A stretch of 64,000 nt of DNA, taken from positions 360,462 through 424,461 of the forward strand of contig CAWFBT010000027.1 of the NCBI GenBank assembly GCA_963814095.1, read 5' to 3'. The position numbers and the translations under genes were made by a program. The stretch comes from JACVRW01 sp963814095 (GTDB lineage: Bacteria > Actinomycetota > Thermoleophilia > Solirubrobacterales > Thermoleophilaceae). Below are positions 44,912-54,802 of this stretch, piece after piece. The first letter of the stretch is position 1; the number at the start of each line of letters is the position of its first letter. The notes below the pieces were generated by a model, which saw only the letters and a list, made by a program, of their open reading frames with translations, was not told the origin of the DNA and did no database searches.

Positions 44912-47900
44912 ATGGGGCGGGCTTGGGCGCTGGCAGGGACGCTGGTCGTGCTTCTCATGCTGCCCGCGGCCGCGCACGCCGACCGCGCCTTCGCGCCTCG
45001 CTTCGCCACCAACACGCAGGGCGACATCACGATCGCGGCGAACTCGCTCGAGTCGTGTCTGGACGCGCTGGCGGTCTGCTCGAACGTCCGCAACGCCGTG
45101 GGCGGCGCCGTCTCCGGAAACAACAACAACAGCCGGACGATGACCTGGATCGACGTCGACGGTGATCCGGACACCTTCGACTCGAGCTCCGCGGACCTGA
45201 CGCTGCCCGCTGGGGCGAACGTGCTGTTCGCGGGCCTTTACTACGGGGGTCGGTTGGCCGCCGGCACAGGGCGGGTCGCCGCCACCGAACCCCGCCGCGC
45301 GCAACACCGTGCTGTTCAAGGCGCCGGGCGACGCGAGCTATCAGTCGTTGACGGCGTCGCAGGTCGACGATTCCTCGACCCAGTACCAGGGGTTCGTCAA
45401 CGTCACGGCGATCGTCGCGGCGGCCGGCGCAGGGACCTACACGACGGCGAACGTGCAGCTGGGCACCGGGCAGAGCGATTCCGGCTCGGGAGGCTGGGCG
45501 CTCGTCGTCGCCTACGGGGACCCGGCCGCGCCGAGCCGCAACCTGTCGGTGTTCGACGGGCTGCAGAACGTGGGCAGCAGCAGCACGGTCACGATCCCGC
45601 TGAGCGGCTTCCAGACGCCGCTGACGGGGCCCGTGACCTCGACGGTCGGGCTGGTTGCCTACGAGGGAGATCTGGGGACGACCGGCGACAGCGCGGCGAT
45701 CCAGGGGGGGTCGGGTGCCTTCACCGCCCTGTCGAACGCCGTCAACCCGGGGCCCCCGGCGACCTCGGCCTCGAATTCGAACGTCTTCAACTCGACGATC
45801 TCGAATGCCGGCGTGCTGGTCACCTCGCGTACGCCGAGCTTCCGCAACAACCTCGGCTACGACGCGGATCTGTTCAGGACCACGAACGTGCTCGGCAACG
45901 GCCAGACGAGCACGCAGGTCAGGCTGTCGACGAGCGGGGACGCCTACCAGCCGGGTGTGGTGACGCTCGCAACCGATCTGTACGCACCGCGAATCACCGC
46001 GACGAAGACCGTCGATAGCGCCACGGCGAACCTTGGCGACACGCTGACTTACACGGTGAACGTGCAGAACACCGGGCAGGACGGGGCGACCGGGACCACG
46101 TTCAGCGACCAGCTGCCCGATGGAACCGCCTTCGTACCGGGCAGCATCACCGTCAACGGAGCGCCGGTGAGCGACGCGGCAGGAGATGATCTCGGGGAGT
46201 TCGCGGGCGGCAGCGTGGCGGTCCGGCTCGGCACAGGCGCCACGGCCGGGGCGGGCGGGACGCTCGCGCCGGGCGCGAGCGCGACGGTCAGCTTCCAGGT
46301 CACGGTCGCGACAGCGGGGCTGGCGCCGGGCGCGACCATCGACAACACGGCGGACCTGACATTCAGCGCCGCGACGACCGGGGTTGCGAGCACGGTTACG
46401 ACGGCTCCGGCGACCACCAGTGTGAACGTGCCGGATCTGGCGATCGGCAAGACGCATTCGCCCGATCTGTCGCCCGGCCAGCCCAGCACGTACACGATCA
46501 CCGTCGGCAACGTCGGCGCCGGGCCCACCGCCGGGACGGTGACGGTCACCGACACGATCGAGGCGGGTCTGACGCTCACCGGCCCGGCGACCGGCACGGG
46601 CTGGATGTGTACGACCTTGGTGACGACGATCACCTGTACTCGCCCTGACGCGCTGGCGGCCGGCAGCGACTATCCGCCGATCTCGATTCCGGTGCTGGTC
46701 GGCACCGGAACGCCGCCGGGCCAGCTGAGCAATACGGCCACGCTCCAGGCGGCCAGTGACGGCAATCCAGACAACAACTCCTTCACCGACGCCGGCGCCG
46801 TGAGCGAGCCGGCGATCGACCTGCATGTCGAGAAGGTCGTGACCAGCACGCCGGATATCACGCCGGCCGGATACGCCACAGGCGAGACGGTCACCTATCG
46901 CATCCAGGTGAGCAACAACGGCATCGCGGACGCGGCGAACGTGCAGCTCGCGGAGACCTTCGACGCGGCCCTGACCATCCAGTCGATCACTCCTTCGCAG
47001 GGCTCATGCACGGGCACCACCTGCAATCTGGGCACGATCACGAACACGCAGGCGCCGGTCACGATCGACGTGGAGGCGACCCTTCCGCCTGACCTGGTGA
47101 GCGGTGCCTATCCGTCGGGTGCGCTGCTGGACAACACGGCGACCGTGTCCGCCCCGATCGGCACCGAGACAAACCCGGACGACAACAGCGCCTCGGCCAC
47201 GATCTCGACGCTGCCGTTCGCCGACATCTCGCTCGTGAAAACCTTCTCGCCCGAACAGCCCGCCGCCGGCGGCCCGGTCACCTACACGCTGACCGTCCAC
47301 AGCGACGGCCCCGGAACGGTGGACGTGACCGCGGCCGATCTCCTGCCGGCGGCGTTGCTGAAGCCCCCGACGGCGATATCGATCTCCGGCGGGACGGGCG
47401 TCTGTCGCTTCGACCCCACCGGCGAGAGCCTCGGCGCACCTCCCGGCTCGGACTTCCCCATCATCGCCTGCGACATCCCCCAGTTCGGCCCCGGCGAGGA
47501 CCGCGTGATCACGTATACGGCCACGCTGGCGCCGGACAGCGCCGGCACCGAGGTGACCAACTTCGCAATCTCGGGCGCGGTCGTGCCCTTCACGGATCTG
47601 CTCTGGGACCCCGACAACTTCGAAGACAACGGCGACCAGGTGACGTTCACGCCCGGCACGGTCGACGTGGGGGTTGAGAAGAGCATCGTCGGTCCCAACG
47701 TGGTGCTGCCCGGCGAGGAGGCGACCTTCCGGATCCGGGCCTTCAACGCCGGCACCCTGCCGGCCCCGGACGTGGTCGTCAGCGATCCACTTCCTGCAGG
47801 CTTCACGCCTTCCGATGCACCGGAGGGCTGCACACTCGACTCGCAGGTCCTGACCTGCGCGATCGGCACCCTGCCCGAGGGAGAGGAGCGCATCTTCGAG

Positions 47901-49157
47901 GTGACCGGCGTGGTGGAGGACGCCGCTGCCGGCCAGGTGCTCAGGAACGTGGCCGCCGTTGACACGAGCGGGCCTGATCTCACCCCGGGCAACGACACGA
48001 GCGAGGCGCTCCTCTTCGTTCCGCCACAGCCGGACCTCGGGGTCGAGAAGACGAGGGTCGGACCCGAGTCCGTGCCGGTCGGCGGCGAGGCGGTGTTCGC
48101 ACTCCGGGTCTCGAACACGGGTGACGCGCCGGGTCAGGACGTGGTGGTGCGCGACCCGCTGCCCGACGGCCTCACTCCGATTTCTGCTCCAGCCGGGTGC
48201 GCCGTCGAGAGCCGCGTTGTGGTGTGCACGATCGGCGAACTGCCCCAGGGCGAGCAGCGCACCTTCGAGATTCGCGCGCGTGTCGAGGGCTCGGCAGCCG
48301 GGAGCACACTGACGAATCGGGCGACCGTCAGCGCGGCCAACCCAGATCCGAATCCAGGCAACGACCAGAGTCAGGCGCAGGTAACCGTGCCGGTGCCCCC
48401 GCCGCCGCCTCCACCCAACGCCGACGTGGCGCTGGACGTGCGCGCACCGTCTGGCCCATACACGGTTGGCGAGCCGGGCACGTGGGAGCTCGAGGTCGTG
48501 AACAACGGGCCCACTACCGCCTCGGCCGTCAACCTGAGCGCGCGGCGGAGCGGCGCGCGCGCCGACACCCTTGGCGCGCAGGCGGCGCAGCTCGGGTGTC
48601 AGACGGGCGGCGCCGCCATCAGTTGCTCGCTCGGCGACCTCGCCGCGGGTGAGCGGCGCACCATCGAGGTGCGCCTGCGTCCTCGGGAGGCCGAGCGGCT
48701 GACGCTCTCCGGCGAGGTGACCACGAGCACGAACGACACCGTCGCGGAGAACAACACCGACGAGGACAGCATTCGCCCGCGGCTCGCAACTGTGGACGTC
48801 GACGTCGACACCGGAGAGCGGCGACTCGGTCCCGGCGAGCCCACCAACGTCATCACGGAGATCCGTACGAACGGGCGTCCGGCGACTGACGTGAGTGTCT
48901 GCGTGCGACTGCCCGACGCGCTCACGATCGCGAAGAGGGGAGGAGCCCGGCTTCGGAATGGGCAGGCCTGCTGGCAGGTCGAGCGGGTCGCGGCCAATCG
49001 CACACGCCGCTTCCGCCTGCGGGTGCGGGCACTCGGAGTGGGCCGGGCGCGACGGGTGACCATCACCGCGGTCGTGCGAGGGTCGGGGATCCGAACGCGC
49101 CGAGCGCGCGCCACCGTCGTGGTGCTCCCGGCGCAGGCGCCACCGGTCACCGGCTGA
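44912..49157 (+). CDS. Giant secreted DUF11-repeat surface protein, frame break at about 45280
   Basis: About 1,415 residues. The signal peptide (MGRAWALAGTLVVLLMLPAAAHA) is followed by an N-terminal domain of about 330 residues (TITWIDVDGDPDTFDSSSADL to TLATDLYAPR) with DUF3344-like wording. Then come at least seven DUF11 beta-sandwich repeats with phrases such as KTVDSATANLGDTLTYTVNV, KTFSPEQPAAGGPVTYTLTV, VEKSIVGPNVVLPGEEATF and VEKTRVGPESVPVGGEAVF, separated by Pro linkers (VPPPPPPP). There is no membrane helix or LPxTG at the C-terminus, which is basic. Ig-like stalks of this type are surface or released structural proteins. The break is at AAGTG / NPAARNTVLF. Confidence 0.88.
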
Positions 49158-49170
49158 CGATCGCGCGGGA

Positions 49171-49176
49171 TAGGGT
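49171..49176 (+). promoter_or_regulatory. Candidate -10 box (TAGGGT), leaderless
   Basis: TAGGGT is followed by exactly seven bases and ATG 49184, with no Shine-Dalgarno. Confidence 0.45.
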
Positions 49177-49183
49177 CCCGCGC

Positions 49184-50278
49184 ATGGCCGGCAGCGCGCG
49201 CGAGCACGGCATCCGCATCGGCCGGCTCGAGCCCGGTCCGACCAACTCGATCGCGGACGTCTCCGGGGTCGGCGTGGGTCACGTCACCGTCGTTCGCGAC
49301 GAGCCGAATCCGCCCGCCGGGCGCGGTGTCGCGCGGACCGGCGTGACGGCGATCACCCCGGCGGCGCCCGAGACGCTGTGGCGCGAGCCGGTGCCGGCCG
49401 GCGTCGCGGTCCTGAACGGCGCCGGCGAGATGACGGGCGCGCTGCAGATCATGGAGCTCGGCGCCATCGAGACGCCCATCTACCTGACCTCGACGATGGC
49501 CGTTGGGCGCATCTTCGACGGGGCGGTCGCGGCGGCCGTGGCCGCCGAGCCGGCGATCGGGATCGAGCACGTCGTGATCCCGGTGGTCGCCGAGTGCGAC
49601 GACAGCTGGCTGAACGACCCGCGCATCGTGCAGGTCGAGGCCGAGGACGCCGGGCGGGCGCTCGCGCTCGCCAGCGAAGGCGGCGAGATCGCCGAGGGCG
49701 CCGTCGGCGCGGGCGCCGGCATGGTCAGCTTCGGCTACAAGGGCGGCATCGGGACGGCCAGCCGGGTTGCCGAGGGCGGGGCACTCGTCGGCGTGCTGCT
49801 GCTCTCCAATTTCGGTAGCCGCGAGGACCTGCGCGTGGACGGCGTCCCGGTGGGCCCGCTGCTCCCCGGGCCGGCCACGGGGCCGCGGGCGCCGGCGGGC
49901 AGCTGCATCGTCGTGCTCGCCACCGACGCTCCGCTGGCGGGCGCGGATCTCGCGCGGCTGGCGCGCCGCGCCGGGCTCGGCCTCGCGCGCACGGGCTCGG
50001 TCGCACACCACGGCAGCGGTGAGATCTTCCTCGCCTTCTCGACGGGTGCACGCGCGCCGCGCGACGACCCCGGCGCCCGTCCGGCGCTCGTGTCGGGGGA
50101 GGGCCTCGATGGGCTCTTCAGCGCAGCGGTCGAGGCAACCGAGGAGGCGCTCCTGAACTCGCTCTGGCGGGCCGAGCGGACCGTGGGCCGCGAGGGGATC
50201 GCCGCGGAGGCGCTACCGCACGCCGAGTTGCTCGAGCTGCTCAGTGCGCACGGCCGGCTGGCCGGTCCTGCGGCGTGA
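49184..50278 (+). CDS. P1 family (DmpA-like) self-processing aminopeptidase
   Basis: 364 residues. NSIADVSGVGVGHVT opens the family fold, NGAGEMTGALQI and VGAGAGMVSFGYKGGIGTAS follow, and the autocleavage site is the Gly-Ser of GSCIVVLATDAPL; in DmpA cleavage frees that Ser as the nucleophile. The C-terminal EATEEALLNSLW matches the family. It releases N-terminal D- or L-residues from peptides and amides. The last 38 bases overlap a convergent gene. Confidence 0.93.
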   Translation: MAGSAREHGIRIGRLEPGPTNSIADVSGVGVGHVTVVRDEPNPPAGRGVARTGVTAITPAAPETLWREPVPAGVAVLNGAGEMTGALQIMELGAIETPIYLTSTMAVGRIFDGAVAAAVAAEPAIGIEHVVIPVVAECDDSWLNDPRIVQVEAEDAGRALALASEGGEIAEGAVGAGAGMVSFGYKGGIGTASRVAEGGALVGVLLLSNFGSREDLRVDGVPVGPLLPGPATGPRAPAGSCIVVLATDAPLAGADLARLARRAGLGLARTGSVAHHGSGEIFLAFSTGARAPRDDPGARPALVSGEGLDGLFSAAVEATEEALLNSLWRAERTVGREGIAAEALPHAELLELLSAHGRLAGPAA

Positions 50279-50678
50279 GCGCGGCGCGAATCGCCTCTTC
50301 GCAGAGCAGCTCGAGGCCGGGGACCATCGCGCGCAGGTGCTCGAGCGGCTCGCGGTCCCCGTCGCGCAGCCATTCCGCATAGGTGCGCGTCTCGATGAAG
50401 TGCTCGACAGCGTGGCGGAAGGTACTGAGGCGGGCGGGGGAGAGCACGACGGTACGCATGCCGGTGCCCGGCTCGGCGAGCTCGTCCGCGATCGCGGTCA
50501 GCTCGCGCATCTGAAGAACCTCGTCCGCCGACAGGTCCGCCATGCGGTAGCGCTCCGTGACGATCGTCTGGAGGGCGTGCACGGCGGCGGCGACCTCTTC
50601 CTCGCCGAGGTCGAAGCACGCCGAAACGACCGTCTGGCCCTCGAGGTCCTGCGTGCTGTCGATCCGCGCGTGGTGCAT
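50241..50678 (-). CDS. Conserved hypothetical protein, 145 residues
   Basis: I do not recognise a family. Codon bias is normal and the protein is all-helical in appearance, acidic, with VAAAVHALQTIVTERYRMADLSADEVLQM and FRHAVEHFIETRTYAEWLRDGDREPL. It has no membrane segment or Cys pair. It stands alone on the minus strand between two plus-strand genes. Confidence 0.65.
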   Translation of the reverse strand: MHHARIDSTQDLEGQTVVSACFDLGEEEVAAAVHALQTIVTERYRMADLSADEVLQMRELTAIADELAEPGTGMRTVVLSPARLSTFRHAVEHFIETRTYAEWLRDGDREPLEHLRAMVPGLELLCEEAIRAALTPQDRPAGRAH

Positions 50679-50794
50679 GCCTTCTACGACGTTATCGGCG
50701 ATTGATGACGCTTACGTGACCACTGTCTCATTCCCTGCCGGGACGTTAGTCACTCTTTTCCGATTAACGCGCAGTTTCCGCCGTTGGATCACCG

Positions 50795-51982
50795 ATGCGC
50801 ATCCTCTTCACGACAACCCGCGGGGCGGGCCACTTCAATCCGCTTGTCCCATTCGCCCATGCATGCGTGCGCGCGGGCCATGAGGTGCTCGTGGCCGGCC
50901 CATCGGGCGCGGAGCCGCAGGCGCGTCGCGCCGGCCTGCCGTTCAGTCCGTTCCCCGAGCCGCCCGAGGAAGAGCTCGAGGCCGCCTGGAGTCCCGTCTT
51001 CTCGCTTCCGCTCGAGAAGCAGGACGAGCACGTCGTGCGCGAGGTCTTCGCGGGCTGTCACGCGCGCGCCGCCCTGCCCGGCACGCTCGAGCTGATCGAG
51101 CGCTGGGACGCGGAGCTCGTCGTGCGCGAGAGCGCCGAGTTCTCCGGAGCGATCGCCGCCGAGCGCCTCGGCGTTCCCTACGCGACCGTCGGGGTGTCGC
51201 TCGCCGCCGCCACCGACCGGCTCTACATCGGCGCGGCCGCGCCCGTCGTCGACGAGCTCCGCACCGCGCTCCGCCTCGAACCGGACCCGGATGCCGAGCG
51301 CCTGTTGGCGGCGCCACTCCTGACGCGCGCGCCCGCGTCGCTGGACGAGCCCGGCTCGCCGGCCGCCGCGCTCCGCTTCCGCGAGGCTCGCGAACCATCG
51401 GCGGCGCTGGCGGACTGGTGGCACGGCTCCGATGAACCGCTCGTCTACATGTCGTTTGGCACCGAGGTGCCGACGATGCCGTTCTACCCGGGCCTGTACC
51501 GAGCCGCGCTCGCGGCGCTTGGTCAGCAGCCGCTGCGCGTGCTCGTGACGATCGGCGACAAGGCCGACCTCTCGGAGCTCGGGGAGCTGCCCGGGAACGC
51601 GCACGTCGAGCGCTGGGTCCCGCAGGCGGCGGTGATGCCGCACGCGGCGGCGATGATCGGGCACGGCGGCTCGGGCTCGACGCTCACCGCGCTCGCGTGG
51701 GGGGTGCCGATGGTGCTGCTGCCGCTCTTCGCCGACCAGCCCGCGAACGCGCGCCGGGTGGACGAGACCGGGGCCGGCGTCCTGCTCGACGGCGGACCGC
51801 CGGCGCTCACGGGACTCGCCACCGCCGTCCGCGATCTCGTCGACGACCCCCGCTACGCGGCCGCCGCCCGCGCCATCGGCGACGAGATGGGCGCGCTGCC
51901 GCACGTGGACGAGGCGGCGGGGGTGCTGGCGACCGTGGCCGCTACTGATGGCGGTGCTCGGCGACGGCAAGCAGAGCGATAA
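50795..51982 (+). CDS. GT1-family (UGT/MGT-like) glycosyltransferase
   Basis: 395 residues. N-terminal GAGHFNPLVPFAHACVRAGHEV is the acceptor-side start. The donor-binding C-terminal half has YMSFGTEVP, VERWVPQAAVMPHAAAMIGHGGSGSTLTAL and LPLFADQPANARRV, the UGT signature with the GHGG nucleotide-sugar loop. It probably glycosylates a small molecule such as a macrolide, flavonoid or lipid. No sugar-pathway genes adjoin; rml products from 4-7 kb could be donors but that is speculation. Confidence 0.9.
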   Translation: MRILFTTTRGAGHFNPLVPFAHACVRAGHEVLVAGPSGAEPQARRAGLPFSPFPEPPEEELEAAWSPVFSLPLEKQDEHVVREVFAGCHARAALPGTLELIERWDAELVVRESAEFSGAIAAERLGVPYATVGVSLAAATDRLYIGAAAPVVDELRTALRLEPDPDAERLLAAPLLTRAPASLDEPGSPAAALRFREAREPSAALADWWHGSDEPLVYMSFGTEVPTMPFYPGLYRAALAALGQQPLRVLVTIGDKADLSELGELPGNAHVERWVPQAAVMPHAAAMIGHGGSGSTLTALAWGVPMVLLPLFADQPANARRVDETGAGVLLDGGPPALTGLATAVRDLVDDPRYAAAARAIGDEMGALPHVDEAAGVLATVAATDGGARRRQAER

Positions 51983-52103
51983 GCAGGACGAGCCCCGCCG
52001 CCAGCGCCGGCACCGGAGGATCGCCGAAGCCCGTCCACAGGGCGAGCGCCGCGCCCACGAGGACCGCGGCGAGGAAGAAGCCGAGGCCCGGCTTCCAGCT
52101 CAC
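51942..52103 (-). CDS. 53-residue two-helix membrane protein
   Basis: GTG 52103 overlaps the stop of the upstream hydratase gene (GTGA) and the frame ends at TAG 51942-51944. The protein starts MSWKPGLGFFLAAVLVGAAL, has a short GFGDPPVP turn, a second hydrophobic helix and ends AEHRHQ. High third-base GC and the exact four-base coupling argue it is real. Function unknown; a small membrane accessory of the catabolic operon. It overlaps the 3' end of the convergent glycosyltransferase by 41 bases. Confidence 0.65.
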   Translation of the reverse strand: MSWKPGLGFFLAAVLVGAALALWTGFGDPPVPALAAGLVLLIALLAVAEHRHQ

Positions 52104-52795
52104 GCGTCAGCGAGCGTCACGCTCAGCGACCCGAGCGGCGGGAGCTCGGCGACGATCGTCTCACCGGGCGACACCGCCAACGGCGGCACGACGGAGCCGG
52201 TGATCACGAGCTCGCCCGCGCGCAGCCGCTCTCCGGACGCGGCGAGCAGCTCGGCCGTGAGGCGCAGCACCTCGGTGATCTCGCCGTTGAGCTCCTCCGG
52301 CGCGTCGGTCGCGGCGACGAGCTCGCCGTCGCGCAGCAGCCGGGCGCTGACGCCGTCCGCGCGCGAGCGTCCCGTGTCGACCGGGCCGAGCAGGACATGG
52401 CGGTTGTAGATGTTGCCGGCGAGGATCGTCTCCGGGTCGCCGGGCGCGAAGTCGAGGTCCACCAGCTCGATCGCGGTCGACAGGCCGCGGATCGCGGCGT
52501 GCACGTCGGTCCGGCTAGCGCCCTCTTCGACGTCGGTCTCGAGGTGCACGGCGAGCTCTGGCTCGAGCACCGGCTTGGTCCAGCTGCCGACCGCGACGGT
52601 CGCGCCGTCGTCCAGCAACACGCCGTCGGTGAGGAAGCCGACGAGCGGCCGGTCGGTGCCGAGCGCGTCGACCGCCGCGGCGGAGCCGAAGCCGAGCTTC
52701 CAGCCGATCGCGCGCTCCCCCGCTCCGAGCCGTTCCGCGCGCTGGGCGAGCATCGCCTGCATGCCCCGTTTCAGGCGCGGATCGGAGATGCTCAC
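52100..52795 (-). CDS. 2-keto-4-pentenoate hydratase-like (FAH/MhpD family) enzyme
   Basis: 231 residues. GWKLGFGSAAAV, FLTDGVLLDD, the metal-binding ExE in LEPELAVHLE and IELVDLDFA match the hydratase/decarboxylase branch of the fumarylacetoacetase superfamily, and it ends in VVAELPPLGSLSVTL. It hydrates or decarboxylates 2-oxo acids formed by ring cleavage or sugar-acid breakdown. ATG overlaps the cupin stop (ATGA). Confidence 0.87.
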   Translation of the reverse strand: MSISDPRLKRGMQAMLAQRAERLGAGERAIGWKLGFGSAAAVDALGTDRPLVGFLTDGVLLDDGATVAVGSWTKPVLEPELAVHLETDVEEGASRTDVHAAIRGLSTAIELVDLDFAPGDPETILAGNIYNRHVLLGPVDTGRSRADGVSARLLRDGELVAATDAPEELNGEITEVLRLTAELLAASGERLRAGELVITGSVVPPLAVSPGETIVAELPPLGSLSVTLADA

Positions 52796-53208
52796 TCGTC
52801 GAACTCCTCGCCTGGGTCCGGGATCGCGTAGCCCGCCTCCTCGAGCGAGGCCGCGCCGCTCCAGCCCCAGATCAGGAGGACGTCCTCGCCCGAGGTGTTG
52901 TCGAACCCATGCCAGTTGCCGCGCGGGGTGTAGATCACGTCGCCCGCCTCAGACGGCTCGCGGCCGCTGTTGGTGTAGATCTCGCCGCGGCCGCTCATCA
53001 CGACGAGGAACTCGTCGCAGCTCGGATGGAGGTGGCGCTCGTGCCGGGCGCCCGGCGGCAGCACCGTGCGGCCGACAACGAGCCCGTTCGCGTTCGCGGC
53101 CCGGCCGTCGATCAGGAACTGGACCTGCATGTCGATCCAGCCTTCGTCCACACGCAGGTTCTGCTCGAGCGGGACGTCCTCGATGCGGGTGCGGTAGGGC
53201 GGCTGCAT
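52792..53208 (-). CDS. Cupin-domain protein
   Basis: 138 residues. Cupin motif 1 is GARHERHLHPSCDEFLVVMSG and motif 2 GDVIYTPRGNWHGFDN, with the metal-binding His/Glu set. It could be an isomerase or dioxygenase of the operon's pathway rather than a regulator, as it has no HTH. Its ATG overlaps the upstream stop by one base (TGATG). Confidence 0.87.
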   Translation of the reverse strand: MQPPYRTRIEDVPLEQNLRVDEGWIDMQVQFLIDGRAANANGLVVGRTVLPPGARHERHLHPSCDEFLVVMSGRGEIYTNSGREPSEAGDVIYTPRGNWHGFDNTSGEDVLLIWGWSGAASLEEAGYAIPDPGEEFDE

Positions 53209-54098
53209 CAGGCCATCCCAGCCAGCCGCCGGTAGGCGTCGTGGACGCTCACGATGAAGTCGCGCTCGCGCAGCCCGCCGCCCCGGGCCGCGCTCAGCAT
53301 CTCGCTGGTCGCTGCGCAGGTAGGCACCGCCGCGCCCAGCCGGCGCGCAAGCTCCTGCGCCAGCACGAGGTCCTTCTGCTGCAGGTCCACGTCCGCGTAG
53401 ACATCCGTGTCGTCGACGAGCAGCGGCGCGCGGTAGCCGAGCACCGGTGAGGCGATCACGCTCTTGAGTGCGGCGTCGACCACCGCCTCGTGGTCGACGC
53501 CCGCCTTCTCGACCAGCGCGACCGCCTCCGCGAAGGCCGTGACCGACACGACCAGCGCGAGGTTGATGGCGACCTTGGTGAGGATCGCCTGGCCGTTCGG
53601 GCCGATGTAGGTGACCTTCGGGCCGATGGCTGCGAGCACCTCCTCGACGTGCTCGAAGGCGGCACGGTCACCGCCCACCATCACGGACATCTGCCCGGCG
53701 GCGAGCGTCGCGGGGCTGCCCGAGACCGGGGTGTCGAGGAAGAACGCGCCGCGCTCGCTCGCCCGTCCGGCGAGCTCGACGCTCGCGTCCGGTGCGATCG
53801 TGCTGAGGTCCGCCCAGACCGTGCCTGGGCGCAGCCCCGCCAGGATGCCTTCGTCGCCGCTCGCGGTCGCGTCGAGCGCACGGCTGTCCGTCAGCATCGT
53901 GAAGAGGACATCCGACTGTTCGGCGAGCTCGCGTGGCGTGCCGGCCCAGCCCATGCCGGCGTCGAGCAGCGGCTGCGCCTTCGCCTTCGTGCGGTTCCAC
54001 CCCGTCACGTCGTGGCCGGCGTCGCGCAGGCGCTGCGCTATCCCCGCTCCCATCGCGCCAAGGCCGGCGAAGCCCACGCGTTCAATGGCATTAAACAT
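53208..54098 (-). CDS. 3-hydroxyisobutyrate dehydrogenase-family oxidoreductase
   Basis: 296 residues. The Rossmann motif GFAGLGAMGAGIAQRL is near the N-terminus, WNRTKAK at the second strand suggests NADP, DTPVSGSPATLAAG is the substrate loop, and the catalytic Lys lies in ILTKVAINL. It oxidises beta-hydroxy acids such as 3-hydroxyisobutyrate, tartronate semialdehyde or related acids. It lies 11 bases downstream of the XRE-cupin regulator, and a possible leaderless promoter (TAGGCT) precedes ATG 54098. Confidence 0.9.
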   Translation of the reverse strand: MFNAIERVGFAGLGAMGAGIAQRLRDAGHDVTGWNRTKAKAQPLLDAGMGWAGTPRELAEQSDVLFTMLTDSRALDATASGDEGILAGLRPGTVWADLSTIAPDASVELAGRASERGAFFLDTPVSGSPATLAAGQMSVMVGGDRAAFEHVEEVLAAIGPKVTYIGPNGQAILTKVAINLALVVSVTAFAEAVALVEKAGVDHEAVVDAALKSVIASPVLGYRAPLLVDDTDVYADVDLQQKDLVLAQELARRLGAAVPTCAATSEMLSAARGGGLRERDFIVSVHDAYRRLAGMA

Positions 54099-54106
54099 GG
54101 CTCGGC

Positions 54107-54112
54107 AGCCTA
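54107..54112 (-). promoter_or_regulatory. Candidate -10 box (TAGGCT), leaderless
   Basis: On the minus strand TAGGCT (54112-54107) precedes ATG 54098 by eight bases. It overlaps the stop codon of the upstream regulator gene, so it would be an internal promoter. Confidence 0.35.
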
Positions 54113-54700
54113 CACCCGTGCCCGCACGTTCAGCCAGACAGCCGTAACCGGTTCGTCGCCGAGTGACCGGAAGCGGTGCGGGGTCTCCGATCCGAAGGCC
54201 ACCGCGTCGCCCGGGCCGAGCTCGACGACCTCGTCCCCGACCTCGATCTGCAGCCGCCCGCCGATCACATAGCCGTACTCACGGCCCAGGTGGCTGGTCG
54301 GCGGGTCGTCGGCGCCCGAGTCGGCCCCGGGCGGGTAGGTGACGAATGCGAAGTCGGCGTCGCGGTCGGGCGCTGCCGTCAGGCGCTCCCAGACGACGCC
54401 GCTCCCCAACTCGATCGAGGGCCGTTTGACGGCGCGCTGGACGATCGCGGGACGGCTTTCGGCAGGCTCGTGGTCCGGCCCCGCGAACAGCGCGTCGAGC
54501 GACAGATCGAGCTCGCGGACCAGCGCCCAGAGCGTGGCCACGGAGGGCTGTGCGAGGCCGCGCTCGACCTGCGAGAGCAGGCTGGCCGACACGCCGATCT
54601 CACGTGCGAGCCCTCGCACCGACAGCCCGGCGTCCTCGCGCGCCGCGCGGATGCGGGCGCCTAGCTCGGGCGGCGCCAATCGCGGATCCTCGCCGGCCAC
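54110..54700 (-). CDS. XRE-family regulator with C-terminal cupin
   Basis: 196 residues. HTH_3 at about 12-68 (IRAAREDAGLSVRGLAREIGVSASLLSQVERG); ligand-binding cupin at about 125-190 (HLGREYGYVIGGRLQIEVGDE, then GDAVAFGSETPHRF). This is the common architecture of repressors for small catabolic operons. It leads the operon oxidoreductase-cupin-hydratase-small membrane protein and probably senses its substrate. Confidence 0.92.
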   Translation of the reverse strand: MAGEDPRLAPPELGARIRAAREDAGLSVRGLAREIGVSASLLSQVERGLAQPSVATLWALVRELDLSLDALFAGPDHEPAESRPAIVQRAVKRPSIELGSGVVWERLTAAPDRDADFAFVTYPPGADSGADDPPTSHLGREYGYVIGGRLQIEVGDEVVELGPGDAVAFGSETPHRFRSLGDEPVTAVWLNVRARV

Positions 54701-54765
54701 CGTGCCGATGCTACGGCCCGCGCGCGGCGGGCGAGCCGCCTCGAGTTGATCGTCGGCACGACGAC

Positions 54766-54786
54766 GTCCTCCTCGCCGAGGAGGAC
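54766..54786. terminator. Hairpin after DNA ligase gene
   Basis: GTCCTCCTCG (54766-54775) and CGAGGAGGAC (54777-54786) are perfect inverted repeats around one base, 16 bases past the ligase stop on the minus strand. It could end the ligase transcript; no T tract. A 31-residue frame covering this stretch looks spurious. Confidence 0.4.
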
Positions 54787-54802
54787 GCGACGAGGAGTCG
54801 CT

